Shown: positions 8,883-18,452, counted from the stretch's first letter. The stretch is DNA of 64,000 nt from Nocardioides alcanivorans (GCF_021555175.1 NZ_JAKGRW010000019.1:186001-250000), one strand, 5' to 3'. Made by a program: numbers and translations. Notes: generated by a model not told the origin, from the sequence alone.

Positions 8883-10494
8883 GGCAGCACGACCTGGCGT
8901 CTCATGACCTTGCCGGTGGCGTTGCGCGGCAACTCCTCGGCAGTGACTCGCCACCGGGTGGGCACCTTGTAGCGGGCGAGCCGCTCGTTGAGGAAGTCGC
9001 GGAGGTCGGTCGCCGTCGTCGGGTCTCCTTCAGCGACGACCACGACAGCGCTGACCGCCTGCCCGAAGTCGGCGTCGGGCACACCGAGCACGATGCACTC
9101 CCGCACGGCCGGGTGGTTGCCGAGCTGCGCCTCCACCTCCGCGGGATAGACGTTCTCGCCGCCGCGGATGATGAGGTCGGAACGTCGTGACGCGATGCGC
9201 AGGTGCCCGTCCCTCATCGAGCCGAGGTCGCCGGTGCAGAACCAGCCATCCTTGGTCATCGACTCCATGGTGGCGGTGGGGTTGCGCCAGTAGCCGAGCA
9301 TCATGTGCACGCCCCGCAGGTGGATCTCGCCCTCGACCCCGTCCGGCACCCGATTGCCCTCGGGGTCCCGGATCTGCACCTCCTGGGTCGGCACCGGGCG
9401 CCCCACCGTCTCCGGGTCGGCGGCCAGCTCGGCCGGCGACGCGAGAGTGGCACCGGTCGAGGACTCGGTGAGTCCGTAGGTCGTGCCGAACGCCTTGCCC
9501 GCCACCGGGAACTTCTCGCGCATCCGCGCCTTCAACGTCGGCGAGGACGGTGCGCTGCCCACGGTGATCGTGCGCAGGGACGACAGGTCGTAGCGCGAGA
9601 CGTCTGCCTCGACGAGGCGTGACAGCATCGTCGGCACGGCACCCCAGTTCGTGACCCGTTCCTTCTCGATCAGCGCCAGCACCGCATCGATGTCGAACTT
9701 GCCCTCGTGGATCACCGCGGTGTCACCGATGGCCATCCGCACCGCAGCCAGGTTGTGCAGCGCGGCAATGTGGAAGAGCGGTGCGACCAGCAGGTAGCGC
9801 CGGTCCTTCAGCGGCATGCCCATCTCCGCGGCGACCGCGTCGTTGAGCAGGTGGAACCAGACCGCGGCCACCATGTTGCGGTGCGAGTGCGTCGCGCCTT
9901 TCGGACGCCCGGTCGTGCCGGAGGTGAAGAGGATGACCGCCGGGTCGTCCTCGGCCACGTCGACCTCGGGCAGCGGCGCACCCCGGTGGGCCTCGATCAG
10001 CCGCGGCACGTCGGCCTCGACCGAGAGCACTGGTACGTCGGCCCCCGCCAGGAGCTCTCGGCGTCGGGCGTCGGCGACGATCACCGTCGGCTCCGTGAGC
10101 TCCATCGCGTGCGCCAGCTCCGGCGCGGCGCCCATGGCGTTCACGCCCACCGTGATCGCACCGAGCGAGAGGGTCGCCCAGAACGTCATCACCCACTCCG
10201 GGGTGTTGGCGGCGCAGATGGCGACGCGATCACCCTTCGTGACGCCGTACTCGTCGCGCAGCGCGGTGGCCAGCGCCGCGACCCGGGTGTGGTGCTCGGT
10301 GAACGAGAGCCGGAGTCGTGGGCTGACGAGGTATTCCCGGTCGCCGAACTCCGGCGAGCGGCGCAGGAACTCGATCAGCGATCGCTCGCGGTGCACGAAC
10401 ACCTCGAGGTCGTGGCCGAGCACGTCCTCCAACCCGATCTCGAAGGGGCTCCCAGCGCCGTGAGGCGGGCGATGGCTTCGTCGCGTGTGGTCAT
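8879..10494 (-). CDS. AMP-forming acyl-CoA synthetase, frameshifted near its start
   Basis: Class I adenylate-forming enzyme making acyl-CoA from a carboxylic acid, ATP and CoA. Motifs in order: ILFTSGTTGRPKGATHSHRN (P-loop), YGLTESSTGATLASP, GWFCTGDLG, DLIIRGGENVYPAEVE and the C-terminal lysine in ATGKVMRRQV. The first 15 residues (MTTRDEAIARLTALG, from ATG 10494) are in another frame; one extra C in the CCCC run near 10444-10448 (minus strand) joins them into GAPFEIGLEDVLGHDLEVF and gives 538 residues. A paralogue with the same architecture lies at 46917-48572 and starts similarly upstream of VPVYKNR-type sequence. Substrate probably a hydrophobic acid; family alone does not decide. Confidence 0.82.
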
Positions 10495-10505
10495 CAGTGG
10501 CTCCG

Positions 10506-11327
10506 TCAGTGGATGGACAGCTGGCCGCCGTCGATGTTCCAGGCCTGCCCGGTGACCCAGGCAGCCTGATCGCTGGCAAGGAAGACCGCCGCGTGGGCGA
10601 CCTCCACGGGCTTGCCGACCCGCTGCAGCGGTAGCGCTGCCTGCACGTACTCCTGCTGCGAGGCATCGTCCCAGTCGTCGAGGCGGCTGGTGCCGGTGAC
10701 GCCCGGGCACAAGGCGTTGACGCGGACCCCGGACGGACCGAGTTCCTTCGAGGTCGATGCCGTCAGTGATTGCAGGGCTGCCTTCGAAGCGGCATAGGCA
10801 GCGGTGTTGGCGCCACCGAGCTTGCCACCGATGGAGGAGATGTTGATGATGCTGCCACTGCCGGCCTCCGCCATCACCTTGCCGAAGGCGCGAGTCATCA
10901 GGAAGGGCCCGCGCAGGTTGATCTTGATGACGTTGTCCCAGACGTCGACATCCAGGTCGAGCACCGGCACCCGGTCGGCGCCCCGGGAGGCCGCCGCGTT
11001 GTTGACCAGCACGTCGACGCGTCCGAACTCGTCAAGGACCCGGTCCCTCAGCGCCTCGACGGAGGCCAGGTCGGAGACGTCCGAGACCAAGGGCAGCGCA
11101 CGACGCCCGAGCGCCCGGATCTCCTCGGCGACCTGTTCGATGTCGCGCCAGCCCGCCTCCTGCTCGTCGGGCGGGTACGTCGCGAGGGCGCGGCCGGTGC
11201 CGGTCAGCACCACGTCGCAACCCGCACGAGCGAGCTCGACGGCGATCGAGCGGCCCAGGGAACGCATTCGGCCGGCGCCGGTGACGACGGCGACCCGGCC
11301 GCCGAGTCCGGTGAGTTCATAGGTCAT
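10506..11327 (-). CDS. SDR family oxidoreductase (paralogue of 21103-21927)
   Basis: A 273-residue classical SDR: TGAGRMRSLGR cofactor loop (Arg-rich, suggesting NADP use), LVNNAAASRGADRVPV, the catalytic Ser in NISSIGGKLGG, YAASKAALQSL, and the family C-terminus WVTGQAWNIDGGQLSIH. It overlaps the thioesterase start and lies 11 bases upstream of the acyl-CoA synthetase, so it belongs to the minus-strand operon running to 6367. The protein at 21103-21927 is similar along its whole length, including the unusual insert YPPDEQEAGWRDIE / YPEDEKAAGWRDIE, so the two arose by duplication. Likely role is oxidation of a hydroxyl on an acyl-CoA or ring. Confidence 0.85.
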   Translation of the reverse strand: MTYELTGLGGRVAVVTGAGRMRSLGRSIAVELARAGCDVVLTGTGRALATYPPDEQEAGWRDIEQVAEEIRALGRRALPLVSDVSDLASVEALRDRVLDEFGRVDVLVNNAAASRGADRVPVLDLDVDVWDNVIKINLRGPFLMTRAFGKVMAEAGSGSIINISSIGGKLGGANTAAYAASKAALQSLTASTSKELGPSGVRVNALCPGVTGTSRLDDWDDASQQEYVQAALPLQRVGKPVEVAHAAVFLASDQAAWVTGQAWNIDGGQLSIH

Positions 11328-11904
11328 TTCTGCACCTCCACGAAGAGTCCCTTTGCCTCGACGGTGACCTCACCGTTGTGGCTGATGGTGCCGCGGGTGA
11401 CGTGCCGGCGGCCGTTGGAGCTGGTGATCTCGCCGACGAGCTCGAGTGGCTTGTCGAGCGGCGTCGGACGCAGATAGCGGATGTCGAGCGTGCCGGTGCG
11501 GCAGCGATAGCCGTTGGCCTGCATCATCGTTCCGAGCAACCCGTCCATGAGATGGGCGGCCAGGCCGCCGTGGAGGCAGTCCGGAGGGCCTTCGTGGAGT
11601 GCATTGGCCGTCAGGCTGGCACGCACGGAACTGCCCTCGAAGATCATGTCGAGCGGGATGGCCAGCGGGTTGTTGGCGAACGAGTGCCACACCTCGCCGT
11701 CGGCACGAGCCTGCCCGGGGGCGTCGAAGCCGGCCCGCACGACGTGGGGGCGACGGGTAGCACCGAGCTTCTGCGCCAGCGCGTCGACCTCCCCTGCAGT
11801 GAGGCGAGGTCCTCCGCCGGCAACTCGGTGGTGCCGACCGCGAGCATGAGCTCGCGAGTCGATCTCACCAGTTCACGCAGCGCAGTGAGCTGTTGGCCCT
11901 CCAC
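11324..11904 (-). CDS. PaaI-type hot-dog thioesterase, frameshifted in this sequence
   Basis: Acyl-CoA thioesterase of the PaaI/YbgC hot-dog type: LHGGLAAHLMDGLLGTMM holds the catalytic Asp on the hot-dog helix and the HGG turn. The N-terminus (from GTG 11904, VEGQQLTALRELVRST) is in a different frame; the frames join when the GGGG run near 11791-11796 (minus strand) is read as five G, giving LQGEVDALAQKLGATRRPHVVRAG and a total of 193 residues. The stop of the thiolase is two bases upstream of the start. Such thioesterases release CoA from stalled intermediates in catabolic operons; that role is inferred here. Confidence 0.72.
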
Positions 11905-11905
11905 C

Positions 11906-13036
11906 TCAGATCCTCTCGATGATCGCGCCGGTCGCTTGGGCGCCACCGGTGCAGATCGCGACCATGCCGAACTGGGCATCGCGGCGCTCGAGCTCGTCGA
12001 TCACGTTGGCAATGAGCCGGATCCCGGTGGACCCGACCGGGTGACCAATGGCAATGGCGCCGCCGTTGACGTTGAGGCGCTCGGGGTCGACGCCGTGGAC
12101 CTCGGCGAACGACATCGGCACCGCCGCGAAGGCTTCGTTGACCTCGACGACCTCCATGTCGGACATGCTCATGCCGGTGCGAGCGAGCAGCCGCTCGGCG
12201 GCACGGACCGGCCCGTCGAGCAGGTAGCGGGGTTCGCCGCCGACCAGCGTCTGGGCGACCAGGCGCGCGCGGGGCCGGTAGCCCTCGGCGCGGGCGACGT
12301 CCTCGTCCATGAGCACGGCGGCCGTGGCGCCGTCGGAGATCTGGGAGGCGGTACCCGCGGTGTGCAGGCCACCCTCGCGGATCGGCTTCAGCCCGGCCAG
12401 CGCCTCGAGGCTGGTTTCGCGCAGCCCTTCGTCACGGTTGAAGACCGTGCCGTCGGGCAGCGTGACCGGGAGGATCTGCTTGTCGAGGCGACCGGTATCC
12501 CAAGCAGCGCGGGCCCGCTGCTGGGACCGCAGGCCGAAGGCATCGAGGTCCTCACGGGTGAAGCCACGCCGCTCTGCGATGCGGTCCGAGCCGACGAACT
12601 GCGCAGGCAGGTCGACGGTCCAGCTCGGCGGACGGGGCACACCGACCTCGCCGAGGTTGGAGAGCAACGGCACGCGCGACATTGCCTCGACGCCGCAGGC
12701 CAGGCCCTTGGTGACCTCCCCGGCCGCGATCTGCGCGGCAAGCAGGTGGACGGCCTGCTGAGCCGAGCCGCACTGCACGTCGATGGTGGTCACGGCGGTC
12801 TCCTCGGGGAAACCCGCGTGCAGCCAGGACCACCGGGCAATGTTGCCGGACTGCTCACCGGCCTGGGTGACGCAACCCGCGATCACGTCACTGATGTCCC
12901 CGGGAGCCACACCGACCCGCTCGAGCATCGCCTGCTGCGCGCCGGCCAACAACTCGACCGCGTGGATCCCGCTGAGCGCGCCACCACGCTTTCCGTAGGC
13001 AGTACGGGCTGCATCGACGATCACCGGCTTCGGCAT
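11906..13036 (-). CDS. Thiolase (acetyl-CoA C-acyltransferase)
   Basis: A 376-residue thiolase with the nucleophilic Cys in TTIDVQCGSAQQAVH, the NEAFAAVP loop, the catalytic His in AIAIGHPVGSTG and the second Cys in ICTGGAQATGAIIE. It performs the last thiolytic step of beta-oxidation. ATG 13036 is preceded by a strong AGGAGG. It is the first gene of the minus-strand operon that continues through thioesterase, SDR, acyl-CoA synthetase, carboxyltransferase and SDR to 6367. A 187-base divergent promoter region separates it from the SDR at 13224. A second thiolase in the window (32698-33836) is similar in outline but differs at the second Cys loop. Confidence 0.9.
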   Translation of the reverse strand: MPKPVIVDAARTAYGKRGGALSGIHAVELLAGAQQAMLERVGVAPGDISDVIAGCVTQAGEQSGNIARWSWLHAGFPEETAVTTIDVQCGSAQQAVHLLAAQIAAGEVTKGLACGVEAMSRVPLLSNLGEVGVPRPPSWTVDLPAQFVGSDRIAERRGFTREDLDAFGLRSQQRARAAWDTGRLDKQILPVTLPDGTVFNRDEGLRETSLEALAGLKPIREGGLHTAGTASQISDGATAAVLMDEDVARAEGYRPRARLVAQTLVGGEPRYLLDGPVRAAERLLARTGMSMSDMEVVEVNEAFAAVPMSFAEVHGVDPERLNVNGGAIAIGHPVGSTGIRLIANVIDELERRDAQFGMVAICTGGAQATGAIIERI

Positions 13037-13223
13037 CGGGGGTTCCTCCTGGGTTGGCTTGCGTGTGCATCGGCACGGTAGGTCTGACAGGACGGGCGAC
13101 AGCGGCACGCTCCCGGTCAACGAACCTCGGACGTCGACGGGTTCCGTCTGACGAGACCTGGCGAACGGTGTGCGACACGAATGCGCAGCATCGGCACGGC
13201 CACGACGAGCAAGGAGCGCAACC

Positions 13224-13988
13224 ATGACGGAACAGGTCTTCTCCCCCAGTGTTCTGACCGGGCGAACCGCGCTGGTCACGGGCGCCGGACAGGGTGTCGG
13301 CCGGGGCATCGCGGAGCGACTCGCGGAGGCCGGCGCGAGGGTGCTGGTCAACGATCTCGACGCGGAGCGCGCCGGACGCGTCGCCGACTCGTTGGTCGCG
13401 CGGGACCTGCTGGCCGAGCCACTCCCCTTCGACGTCACCGACCATGCACTGGTCACCTCGACACTGGCCGGGCGCGAGATCGACGTGTTCGTCAACAATG
13501 CTGGGGTCCCACCCGGCGGCGGCCGCCCCAACCGCTTCGCCGAGATGCCTGCCGAGGACTGGCAGCTGCAGCTCTCGCTCAACCTCGAAGCGCTGATGCA
13601 CCTCACCCAGACCGTTCTCCCCGGTCAGGTCGAGCGCGGTCGGGGTCGGATCATCCAGATCTCGTCCGGCGCCTCCGCGCGTGGTCTCGCGATCGGGGTG
13701 GCGGCGTACGGCGCGGCGAAGGCGGGCGGCGAGAGCCTGATCCGTCACCTGGCGGTGGAGTACGGCCCGTTGGGCATCACTGCCAACTCCCTGGCGCTGG
13801 GCCTGATGGAAGGCGTGGCGCGGGGCAACGAGGAACGCATCGCGAAGATGGCGCGGGCGATCCCGACGGGCAGGCTCGGCAATCCACGTGAAGTGGGCAC
13901 CGCAGTGGTCTGGCTCGCCTCCGACGACGGCGGCCTGATCAACGGCCAGGTGATCCACCTCAACGGCGGCACCATCTTCGGCCGATGA
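13224..13988 (+). CDS. SDR family oxidoreductase
   Basis: A 254-residue SDR with TGAGQGVGRGIAERLAEAGA at the N-terminus, FVNNAGVPPGG, the Ser in QISSGASARG and YGAAKAGGESL. The C-terminus ends GGTIFGR after INGQVIHLNGG. It heads a plus-strand operon: the next gene (acyl-CoA synthetase) starts in ATGA overlap with its stop. Start ATG 13224 is preceded by AAGGAG with a 7-base gap. Role in oxidising a hydroxyl intermediate of the same pathway is inferred from the neighbours (ligase, enoyl-CoA hydratase). Confidence 0.85.
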   Translation: MTEQVFSPSVLTGRTALVTGAGQGVGRGIAERLAEAGARVLVNDLDAERAGRVADSLVARDLLAEPLPFDVTDHALVTSTLAGREIDVFVNNAGVPPGGGRPNRFAEMPAEDWQLQLSLNLEALMHLTQTVLPGQVERGRGRIIQISSGASARGLAIGVAAYGAAKAGGESLIRHLAVEYGPLGITANSLALGLMEGVARGNEERIAKMARAIPTGRLGNPREVGTAVVWLASDDGGLINGQVIHLNGGTIFGR

Positions 13989-15438
13989 CCACGCTGCCTC
14001 TCGGCCTCATCCCGCAGCTGCACGCGCAGGCCGCACCGGACCGCCCCGCGGTCCGGTGCGGGCCGGACTCCATGACCCGGAGGGAGTTCGCCGACGCAGT
14101 GGGGCTGGCTGCCGCCCACCTCGTGGACGTCGGCGCCCACGCAGGGAGCACCGTCGCGATCGCGTTGCCCAACGGGCCCGACTTCCTCATTGCCGCCTTC
14201 GCGGCGTGGCGCATCGACGCGACACCGCTGCCGCTCTCCTCGGTACTCCCTGCTGCGGAACGCGACGCTCTGCTCGACCTGGCAGCCCCTGCGGTGGTGA
14301 TCAGCGACACCGAGACCGGGTGGCCGACGGTTCCCCCGTCGGCCCTGCGCTCCGACCGCGCTGGCCTCCCTGCGTTGCCCACTCCCGCAGGAGACCGACC
14401 GTGGAAGCTGATCGGCTCCGGCGGCAGCACCGGTCGTCCGAAGCTGATCCTGGCCGGCACCCCCGCATCTGCCGATCCGGCGGCAGAGCGCTACACGATC
14501 AGGGGTGACGACGTCGTGCTGGTGCCCGGCCCGCTCTACCACCAGGGCCCCTTCATCTTCAGCACCGCCGGGCTGATCACCGGAGCCTCCGTGGTCCTGA
14601 TGCCGCGGTTCGACCCGCAGGAGGCCCTCGACCTGGTCGCCGGCCACTCGATCTCCTGGACATTCATGGTGCCGACCATGACGCACCGGATCTGGCGACA
14701 AGGCGAGGAGGCCCGAAGCCGCGCGGATCTCTCCAGTCTCCGCCTGCTGTTCAGCACCGGCGCACCATGGCCCAGCTGGCTCAAGTCGGAGTGGATGAGC
14801 TGGCTCGGTCCGGAACGGGTCCTGGAGTGGTACGGCGGTACCGAGGAGCAGGGGGCCTGCGCATCACCGGGCAGGAAGCAGTCGACCATCCCGGAGCCAT
14901 CGGCCGCGCCGACGACGACGTCAGGGTCCTGTCCGCAGCGGGCGGGACTGCTGCGCCGCTCGAGATCGGCGAACTGGTCTTCCGGAGCCGAACCGCCGGT
15001 GGTCACACCTACGTGGGTCAGGAGAACAGCGACTCGCCGTGGCGCGGCTACGGCGATCTCGCCTACATCGACGAAGCCGGCTACGTGCACCTCGTCGACC
15101 GTCGCACCGATCTGATCGTCTCGGGTGGCGTCAACGTGTATCCGGCCGAGGTCGAAGCCGCTCTGGAGGCCCACCCGCACGTGCAGAGCGCGGTCGTGGT
15201 CGGCCTTCCCGACGACGACCTCGGCCAGTACGTGCACGCCGTCGTCGAGTTGGATGACCACTGGCAGCACCACGAGCCCGACTCGTCACTGCGCACACAC
15301 CTGCGCGCACTGCTCAGCGGCCCCAAGATCCCCCGCAGGTTCGAGTACTCGAGTGCGCCCCTGCGCGATGACGCAGGCAAGGTGCGTCGCTCAGCGGTCC
15401 GCCAAGCCCGACTCACCTCTCATGAGGAGCACCGATGA
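13985..15438 (+). CDS. AMP-forming acyl-CoA synthetase, frameshifted in this sequence
   Basis: Adenylate-forming ligase, shorter and more divergent than the two others in the window. P-loop LIGSGGSTGRPKLIL, WYGGTEEQGG, GDLAYIDEAGYVHLVDRRTD, IVSGGVNVYPAEVEAAL and a final Lys in DDAGKVRRSAV. The frame breaks inside GTEEQG at about 14853: the run of five G after CA should have six, after which GLRITGQEAVDHPG continues in the next frame. Corrected length 484 residues. The P-loop carries GGSTGRPK rather than the common SGTTGxPK. It overlaps both neighbours by four bases (SDR upstream, glyoxalase-like gene downstream), so it is translationally coupled. Confidence 0.78.
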
Positions 15439-15839
15439 AGCTCGCCAGCCCCGGCCTGGACGTGGGAATCGTGGTCACCGACGTCGAGCGGTCCTTGGAG
15501 TTCTACCGGGACCTGCTGTGCCTACCGGTCCGCGGCGACATGCAGGTGCCAGCAGTCGGACGCCTGGTGCTGCTGGACCTCGGTGTCAGCACCCTCAAGC
15601 TGGTGCAACGCGACTGCACCGTGGAGCACCTGCCGGTCCCCGGCGGCGTCCGAGCCCGGGCGGCGGGGATGCGCTACGTCACCTTCTCGGTCGCCGACAT
15701 CGCGGACGTCGTCGAGCGCTGTCGCAGCGCAGGACACCGCGTCGGGATGGAACCCACCCGGATGGCACCGGCCCTGCTGGTCGCCGCCGTGGAGGACCCC
15801 GACCGCACCTGGATCGAGTTCACGGAGGCGACCTCATGA
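15435..15839 (+). CDS. Glyoxalase/bleomycin-resistance (VOC) superfamily protein
   Basis: A 134-residue protein with two beta-alpha-beta-beta-beta modules of the vicinal oxygen chelate fold (VTDVERSLEFYRDLL; WIEFTEATS at the end). The histidines that normally begin each module as metal ligands are replaced here (Leu-Asp-Val at the first, Arg-Tyr-Val at the second), although the terminal Glu is kept, so metal binding may be lost or altered. ATGA overlaps both flanking genes. A paralogue at 25874 is likewise directly followed by an enoyl-CoA hydratase; the pair has been duplicated as a unit. Function unknown; a CoA-thioester epimerase or binding role is a guess. Confidence 0.75.
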   Translation: MKLASPGLDVGIVVTDVERSLEFYRDLLCLPVRGDMQVPAVGRLVLLDLGVSTLKLVQRDCTVEHLPVPGGVRARAAGMRYVTFSVADIADVVERCRSAGHRVGMEPTRMAPALLVAAVEDPDRTWIEFTEATS

Positions 15840-16609
15840 GCGTCCTGGCACACGTGGACGGAGCCATCGGGCTGATCACGCTCGACCGTCCGGAGAAGCG
15901 CAACGCACTCAACACCGCGATGATCGACGGCCTGGCTCGTGCGCTGTTGGGCCACGAGGCGAATCCCGCCGTACGGGCAGTGGTGCTGACGGCGACCGGC
16001 GACCGCGCCTTCTGCGCGGGCATGGACCTGAATCGTGTCGCCGACGCACCCACCGACGCATCCGCAGCCACGACACGCCGACCCGAGGCCGAGGTCTACC
16101 GGCGGCTCCTCGTCGAGGGCAGCAGCAAGCCGTTGGTCGCGGCGGTCAACGGCACGGCCGTGGCCGGAGGCTTCGAGCTGATGCTGGCCTGCGACCTGGT
16201 CGTCGCCGCCGACCGGGCACTGTTCGGCCTTCCCGAGGTCTCGCGAGGGCTGGTCGCCGGCGCTGGTGGGACCTTCCTGCCGCTCCGGGTCCCGCGCGCG
16301 CTCGCCTTCGAGATCGCGCTCACCGGTCAACTGTTCGACGCCACTCGGGCACGGGCCATGGGTCTGGTCAACGAAGTCGTCCCGGCCGATGACGTGCTGC
16401 CGCACGCATTGGGACTGGCCCGCACCGTCGCTGCCAACAGTCCCAACGCCGTACGCCTGACTCGTCGCCTGCTCCGTGAGTCCACCGAACTCCGGCCGAC
16501 CGAGGCATGGAGCCAGGTCGACGCAGCCGTCGCCGAGGCCATGACGAGCGACGACGCCCGGGAGGGGGCGAGCGCGTTCCTGGAACGCCGCGCCCCCTGC
16601 TGGAGCTGA
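15836..16609 (+). CDS. Enoyl-CoA hydratase/isomerase (crotonase family)
   Basis: A 257-residue crotonase: FCAGMDLNRV forms the first oxyanion-hole strand and AGGFELMLACDLVVAAD the second, followed by FGLPEVSRGLV. Residues aligned with the catalytic Glu pair are within the LPEVSRGL helix. The ATG at 15836 lies in the stop of the VOC gene, with GGAGG eight bases before. It ends at TGA 16607-16609, directly abutting the convergent TetR gene. The paralogue at 26272 has near-identical C-terminal and active-site regions but a repeat-derived insertion after the DLNRVA motif, where this copy has a different short linker. Confidence 0.88.
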   Translation: MSVLAHVDGAIGLITLDRPEKRNALNTAMIDGLARALLGHEANPAVRAVVLTATGDRAFCAGMDLNRVADAPTDASAATTRRPEAEVYRRLLVEGSSKPLVAAVNGTAVAGGFELMLACDLVVAADRALFGLPEVSRGLVAGAGGTFLPLRVPRALAFEIALTGQLFDATRARAMGLVNEVVPADDVLPHALGLARTVAANSPNAVRLTRRLLRESTELRPTEAWSQVDAAVAEAMTSDDAREGASAFLERRAPCWS

Positions 16610-17218
16610 TCAGGCGCCGCCGAGGGTCAGTCGGACGACGTCCTCGATGTTGGCCTCCGCGGCCGCGAAGGTGATCCGACCAGTCGTCCACAGCGCCAGC
16701 GCCGTGAAGAGCGTGCCGCCGATGGCGAGCGACGCGACCCGGGCCGTCTCCGGTGCGACCTCCGGGATCGTCTGGAACAAGGTGGTGCGGTTGCTTGCGG
16801 CCCGTCTCTCGAGCGTGTCGATCACGTAGGCGTCCCGAGACGCGTGCAACTCGATCTCGAGTCGCGCATGGTGCGGCCGGTGACGGTAGGCCCTGAGATT
16901 GGCGAGGCACAGGACCAGCGCACGCTCCACAGCAGGACCCGCCGCAGGATCGACACCGTGGATCTGGCGAAAGCGGCCGACGAGCTGCAGGTTCCAGGAG
17001 ACCATCGCGGTCGCCAGGAGCTGTTCCTTCGTCGGGAAGTAGCGGTAGACCGTGGCCAGGGCCACCCCCGAGCGTGCCGAGACCTCGCGCATCTGGATGT
17101 CGGCCGAGGCTGACTCGTCGAGCAGGGCCAGCACGGCCTCGGTGACAGCAGAGTGTCGACTGCGCTGCGTTGAGGAGAGCGCCTCGATCTCCAACGGTCG
17201 TTCGGCAAGCGATCGCAT
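16610..17218 (-). CDS. TetR-family transcriptional regulator (KstR-like fold)
   Basis: A 202-residue TetR regulator; the helix-turn-helix spans about residues 24-65 (MREVSARSGVALATVYRYFP). The YRYFPTKEQLLATAM continuation resembles KstR-type regulators of lipid catabolism. It is divergent from the unknown gene at 17391. The 172-base space contains two copies of a GAGAACnnnGTTTCA element (17241-17255 and 17351-17365), which are good operator candidates; the first shares an identical 11-mer with the promoter of the TetR/kshA pair at 51 kb. Autoregulation and control of the 17391-20140 genes is the simplest model. Confidence 0.85.
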   Translation of the reverse strand: MRSLAERPLEIEALSSTQRSRHSAVTEAVLALLDESASADIQMREVSARSGVALATVYRYFPTKEQLLATAMVSWNLQLVGRFRQIHGVDPAAGPAVERALVLCLANLRAYRHRPHHARLEIELHASRDAYVIDTLERRAASNRTTLFQTIPEVAPETARVASLAIGGTLFTALALWTTGRITFAAAEANIEDVVRLTLGGA

Positions 17219-17240
17219 GGGCCATTCCTCTCTAAGAACC

Positions 17241-17255
17241 GAGAACAGTGTTTCA
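17241..17255. promoter_or_regulatory. Candidate TetR operator, site 1
   Basis: GAGAACAGTGTTTCA, an imperfect palindrome (GAAC-nnn-GTTTC) located 23 bases upstream of the TetR start at 17218. The core AACAGTGTTTC recurs exactly at 51070-51080 upstream of another TetR gene. Binding is inferred from position, symmetry and recurrence. Confidence 0.5.
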
Positions 17256-17350
17256 CCTTCTCCTGCCCTGCTCTGACATCGGGCTCCAGTCCAGTGAGAC
17301 TCGGAGGCTGGCCAACCAGGCAGCGACCTAGCGTGACGTGCACCACTGAC

Positions 17351-17365
17351 GAGAACCCCGTTTCA
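17351..17365. promoter_or_regulatory. Candidate TetR operator, site 2
   Basis: GAGAACCCCGTTTCA, matching site 1 at 12 of 15 positions with only the central three bases changed, 110 bases away and 26 bases before the start of the gene at 17391. Two like-spaced half-site pairs in one divergent promoter support a shared regulator. Confidence 0.45.
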
Positions 17366-17390
17366 GTTTCTTGTTCATGAAGGAGGTCCC

Positions 17391-18452
17391 ATGCCCACGG
17401 ATATCGACCACGCGCAACGAGCGTTCACGCCGGTCGCGCCGCCCCGACTGATCCACGAGATGTATTCGCCCGACGAGCTGAACCGGCTCTTCGGAGTGCT
17501 GGAGAGGGAGGGCCCGTGGCGATCCATCGCGGCCCAGACCTTCTCCAGCGCTGAGGAGTTCCTCGCGGTGGCCGGAGCCGGCAGGAACCCGGCAGAGGTC
17601 CGGCTCAGCGATCTCATCACGCCCACGTTTCGCGGCTACTTCGCCCAGCAGGCGGTGGCTCTGCACGAGGAGGTCCAGGACGTCTTCTACAGCTCGCGCC
17701 TGCTCAACCAGGTGAAGCAGATGTTCGGCGCGAAGTATGCGCTTCCTGCCCAGTTCTTCTTCAACGTGCGAGCCCCGGCACGCAGCCTCGACGCGGGACA
17801 CTTCGACCCACAGGTCTGGCGCGGCATGGACATGATGAAGGTTCCGGTCTGGCTCAGTGCCGTGATGGCCAAGTCCGGGTTGTTCGACCGATGGGAAGTC
17901 CGTACCGGCCAGGTGATCACCTACTTCTACAGGCTCGCTGAGGACGGCGGCTTCACCTACTGGCCCGATGGTCCGGCGCGTGCGCCTCGACGGTTCCCCG
18001 CCCCCTTCTGGAACGATGCCGTGGTCGTGCACAACCCGCGGATGTTCCATCGCGGCGAGGCGAGCGGCCCGGTCGCCGAGAGGGACAACCCGGCGCAGTT
18101 CTGCCTGGAGAGCGTCGTGGCTGCCGAGGGGCCCGACCACTGGGTGATCCGCAACGGTGACGAGGTCATCGCGCGGCACCCTTCGGAGAACATGCGCTTC
18201 CTCTTCCACTACGGGGCCCGGGTCTTCTCTGACCTCGACGAGGTCTCGCGCTACTACGACCACACCGACGACCTCGATCTCGACATGGTCTTCGAGATCC
18301 TCGTCCACGACCTGCGCAGGCGAGGCGTCAAGTTCACCGAGCCCAGTGACCCCTTGACCGACCAAGGGTTCGTCAAGGCACTTTCGGCGACCTATGCCGT
18401 GGCGCCCACGTCCTATCCGGAAGAAGCGCCCGTCGACAAGGTCCCAGCGTGA
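17391..18452 (+). CDS. Unknown protein, possible non-haem iron dioxygenase-like fold
   Basis: A 353-residue protein I do not recognise. Start ATG 17391 has an excellent AAGGAGGT. It is rich in aromatic residues and has no signal peptide or membrane segment. A GHFD sequence places His137 and Asp139 in an HxD arrangement, and His220 in NPRMFHRGEASG follows about 80 residues later with Arg221 nearby; this is the spacing expected of a jelly-roll Fe(II)/2-oxoglutarate or phytanoyl-CoA-type oxygenase. The N-terminal third looks like a helical addition. It lies between a KstR-like TetR and a substrate-binding lipoprotein, suggesting a role in modifying the imported compound. The enzyme class is inference only. 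Confidence 0.6.
   Translation: MPTDIDHAQRAFTPVAPPRLIHEMYSPDELNRLFGVLEREGPWRSIAAQTFSSAEEFLAVAGAGRNPAEVRLSDLITPTFRGYFAQQAVALHEEVQDVFYSSRLLNQVKQMFGAKYALPAQFFFNVRAPARSLDAGHFDPQVWRGMDMMKVPVWLSAVMAKSGLFDRWEVRTGQVITYFYRLAEDGGFTYWPDGPARAPRRFPAPFWNDAVVVHNPRMFHRGEASGPVAERDNPAQFCLESVVAAEGPDHWVIRNGDEVIARHPSENMRFLFHYGARVFSDLDEVSRYYDHTDDLDLDMVFEILVHDLRRRGVKFTEPSDPLTDQGFVKALSATYAVAPTSYPEEAPVDKVPA

Noticed and set aside
13160..13180. Third copy of the GAACnnnGTTTC operator (GCGAACGGTGTGCGA) before the SDR at 13224
   Set aside because: Only the left half matches; insufficient to call a site.
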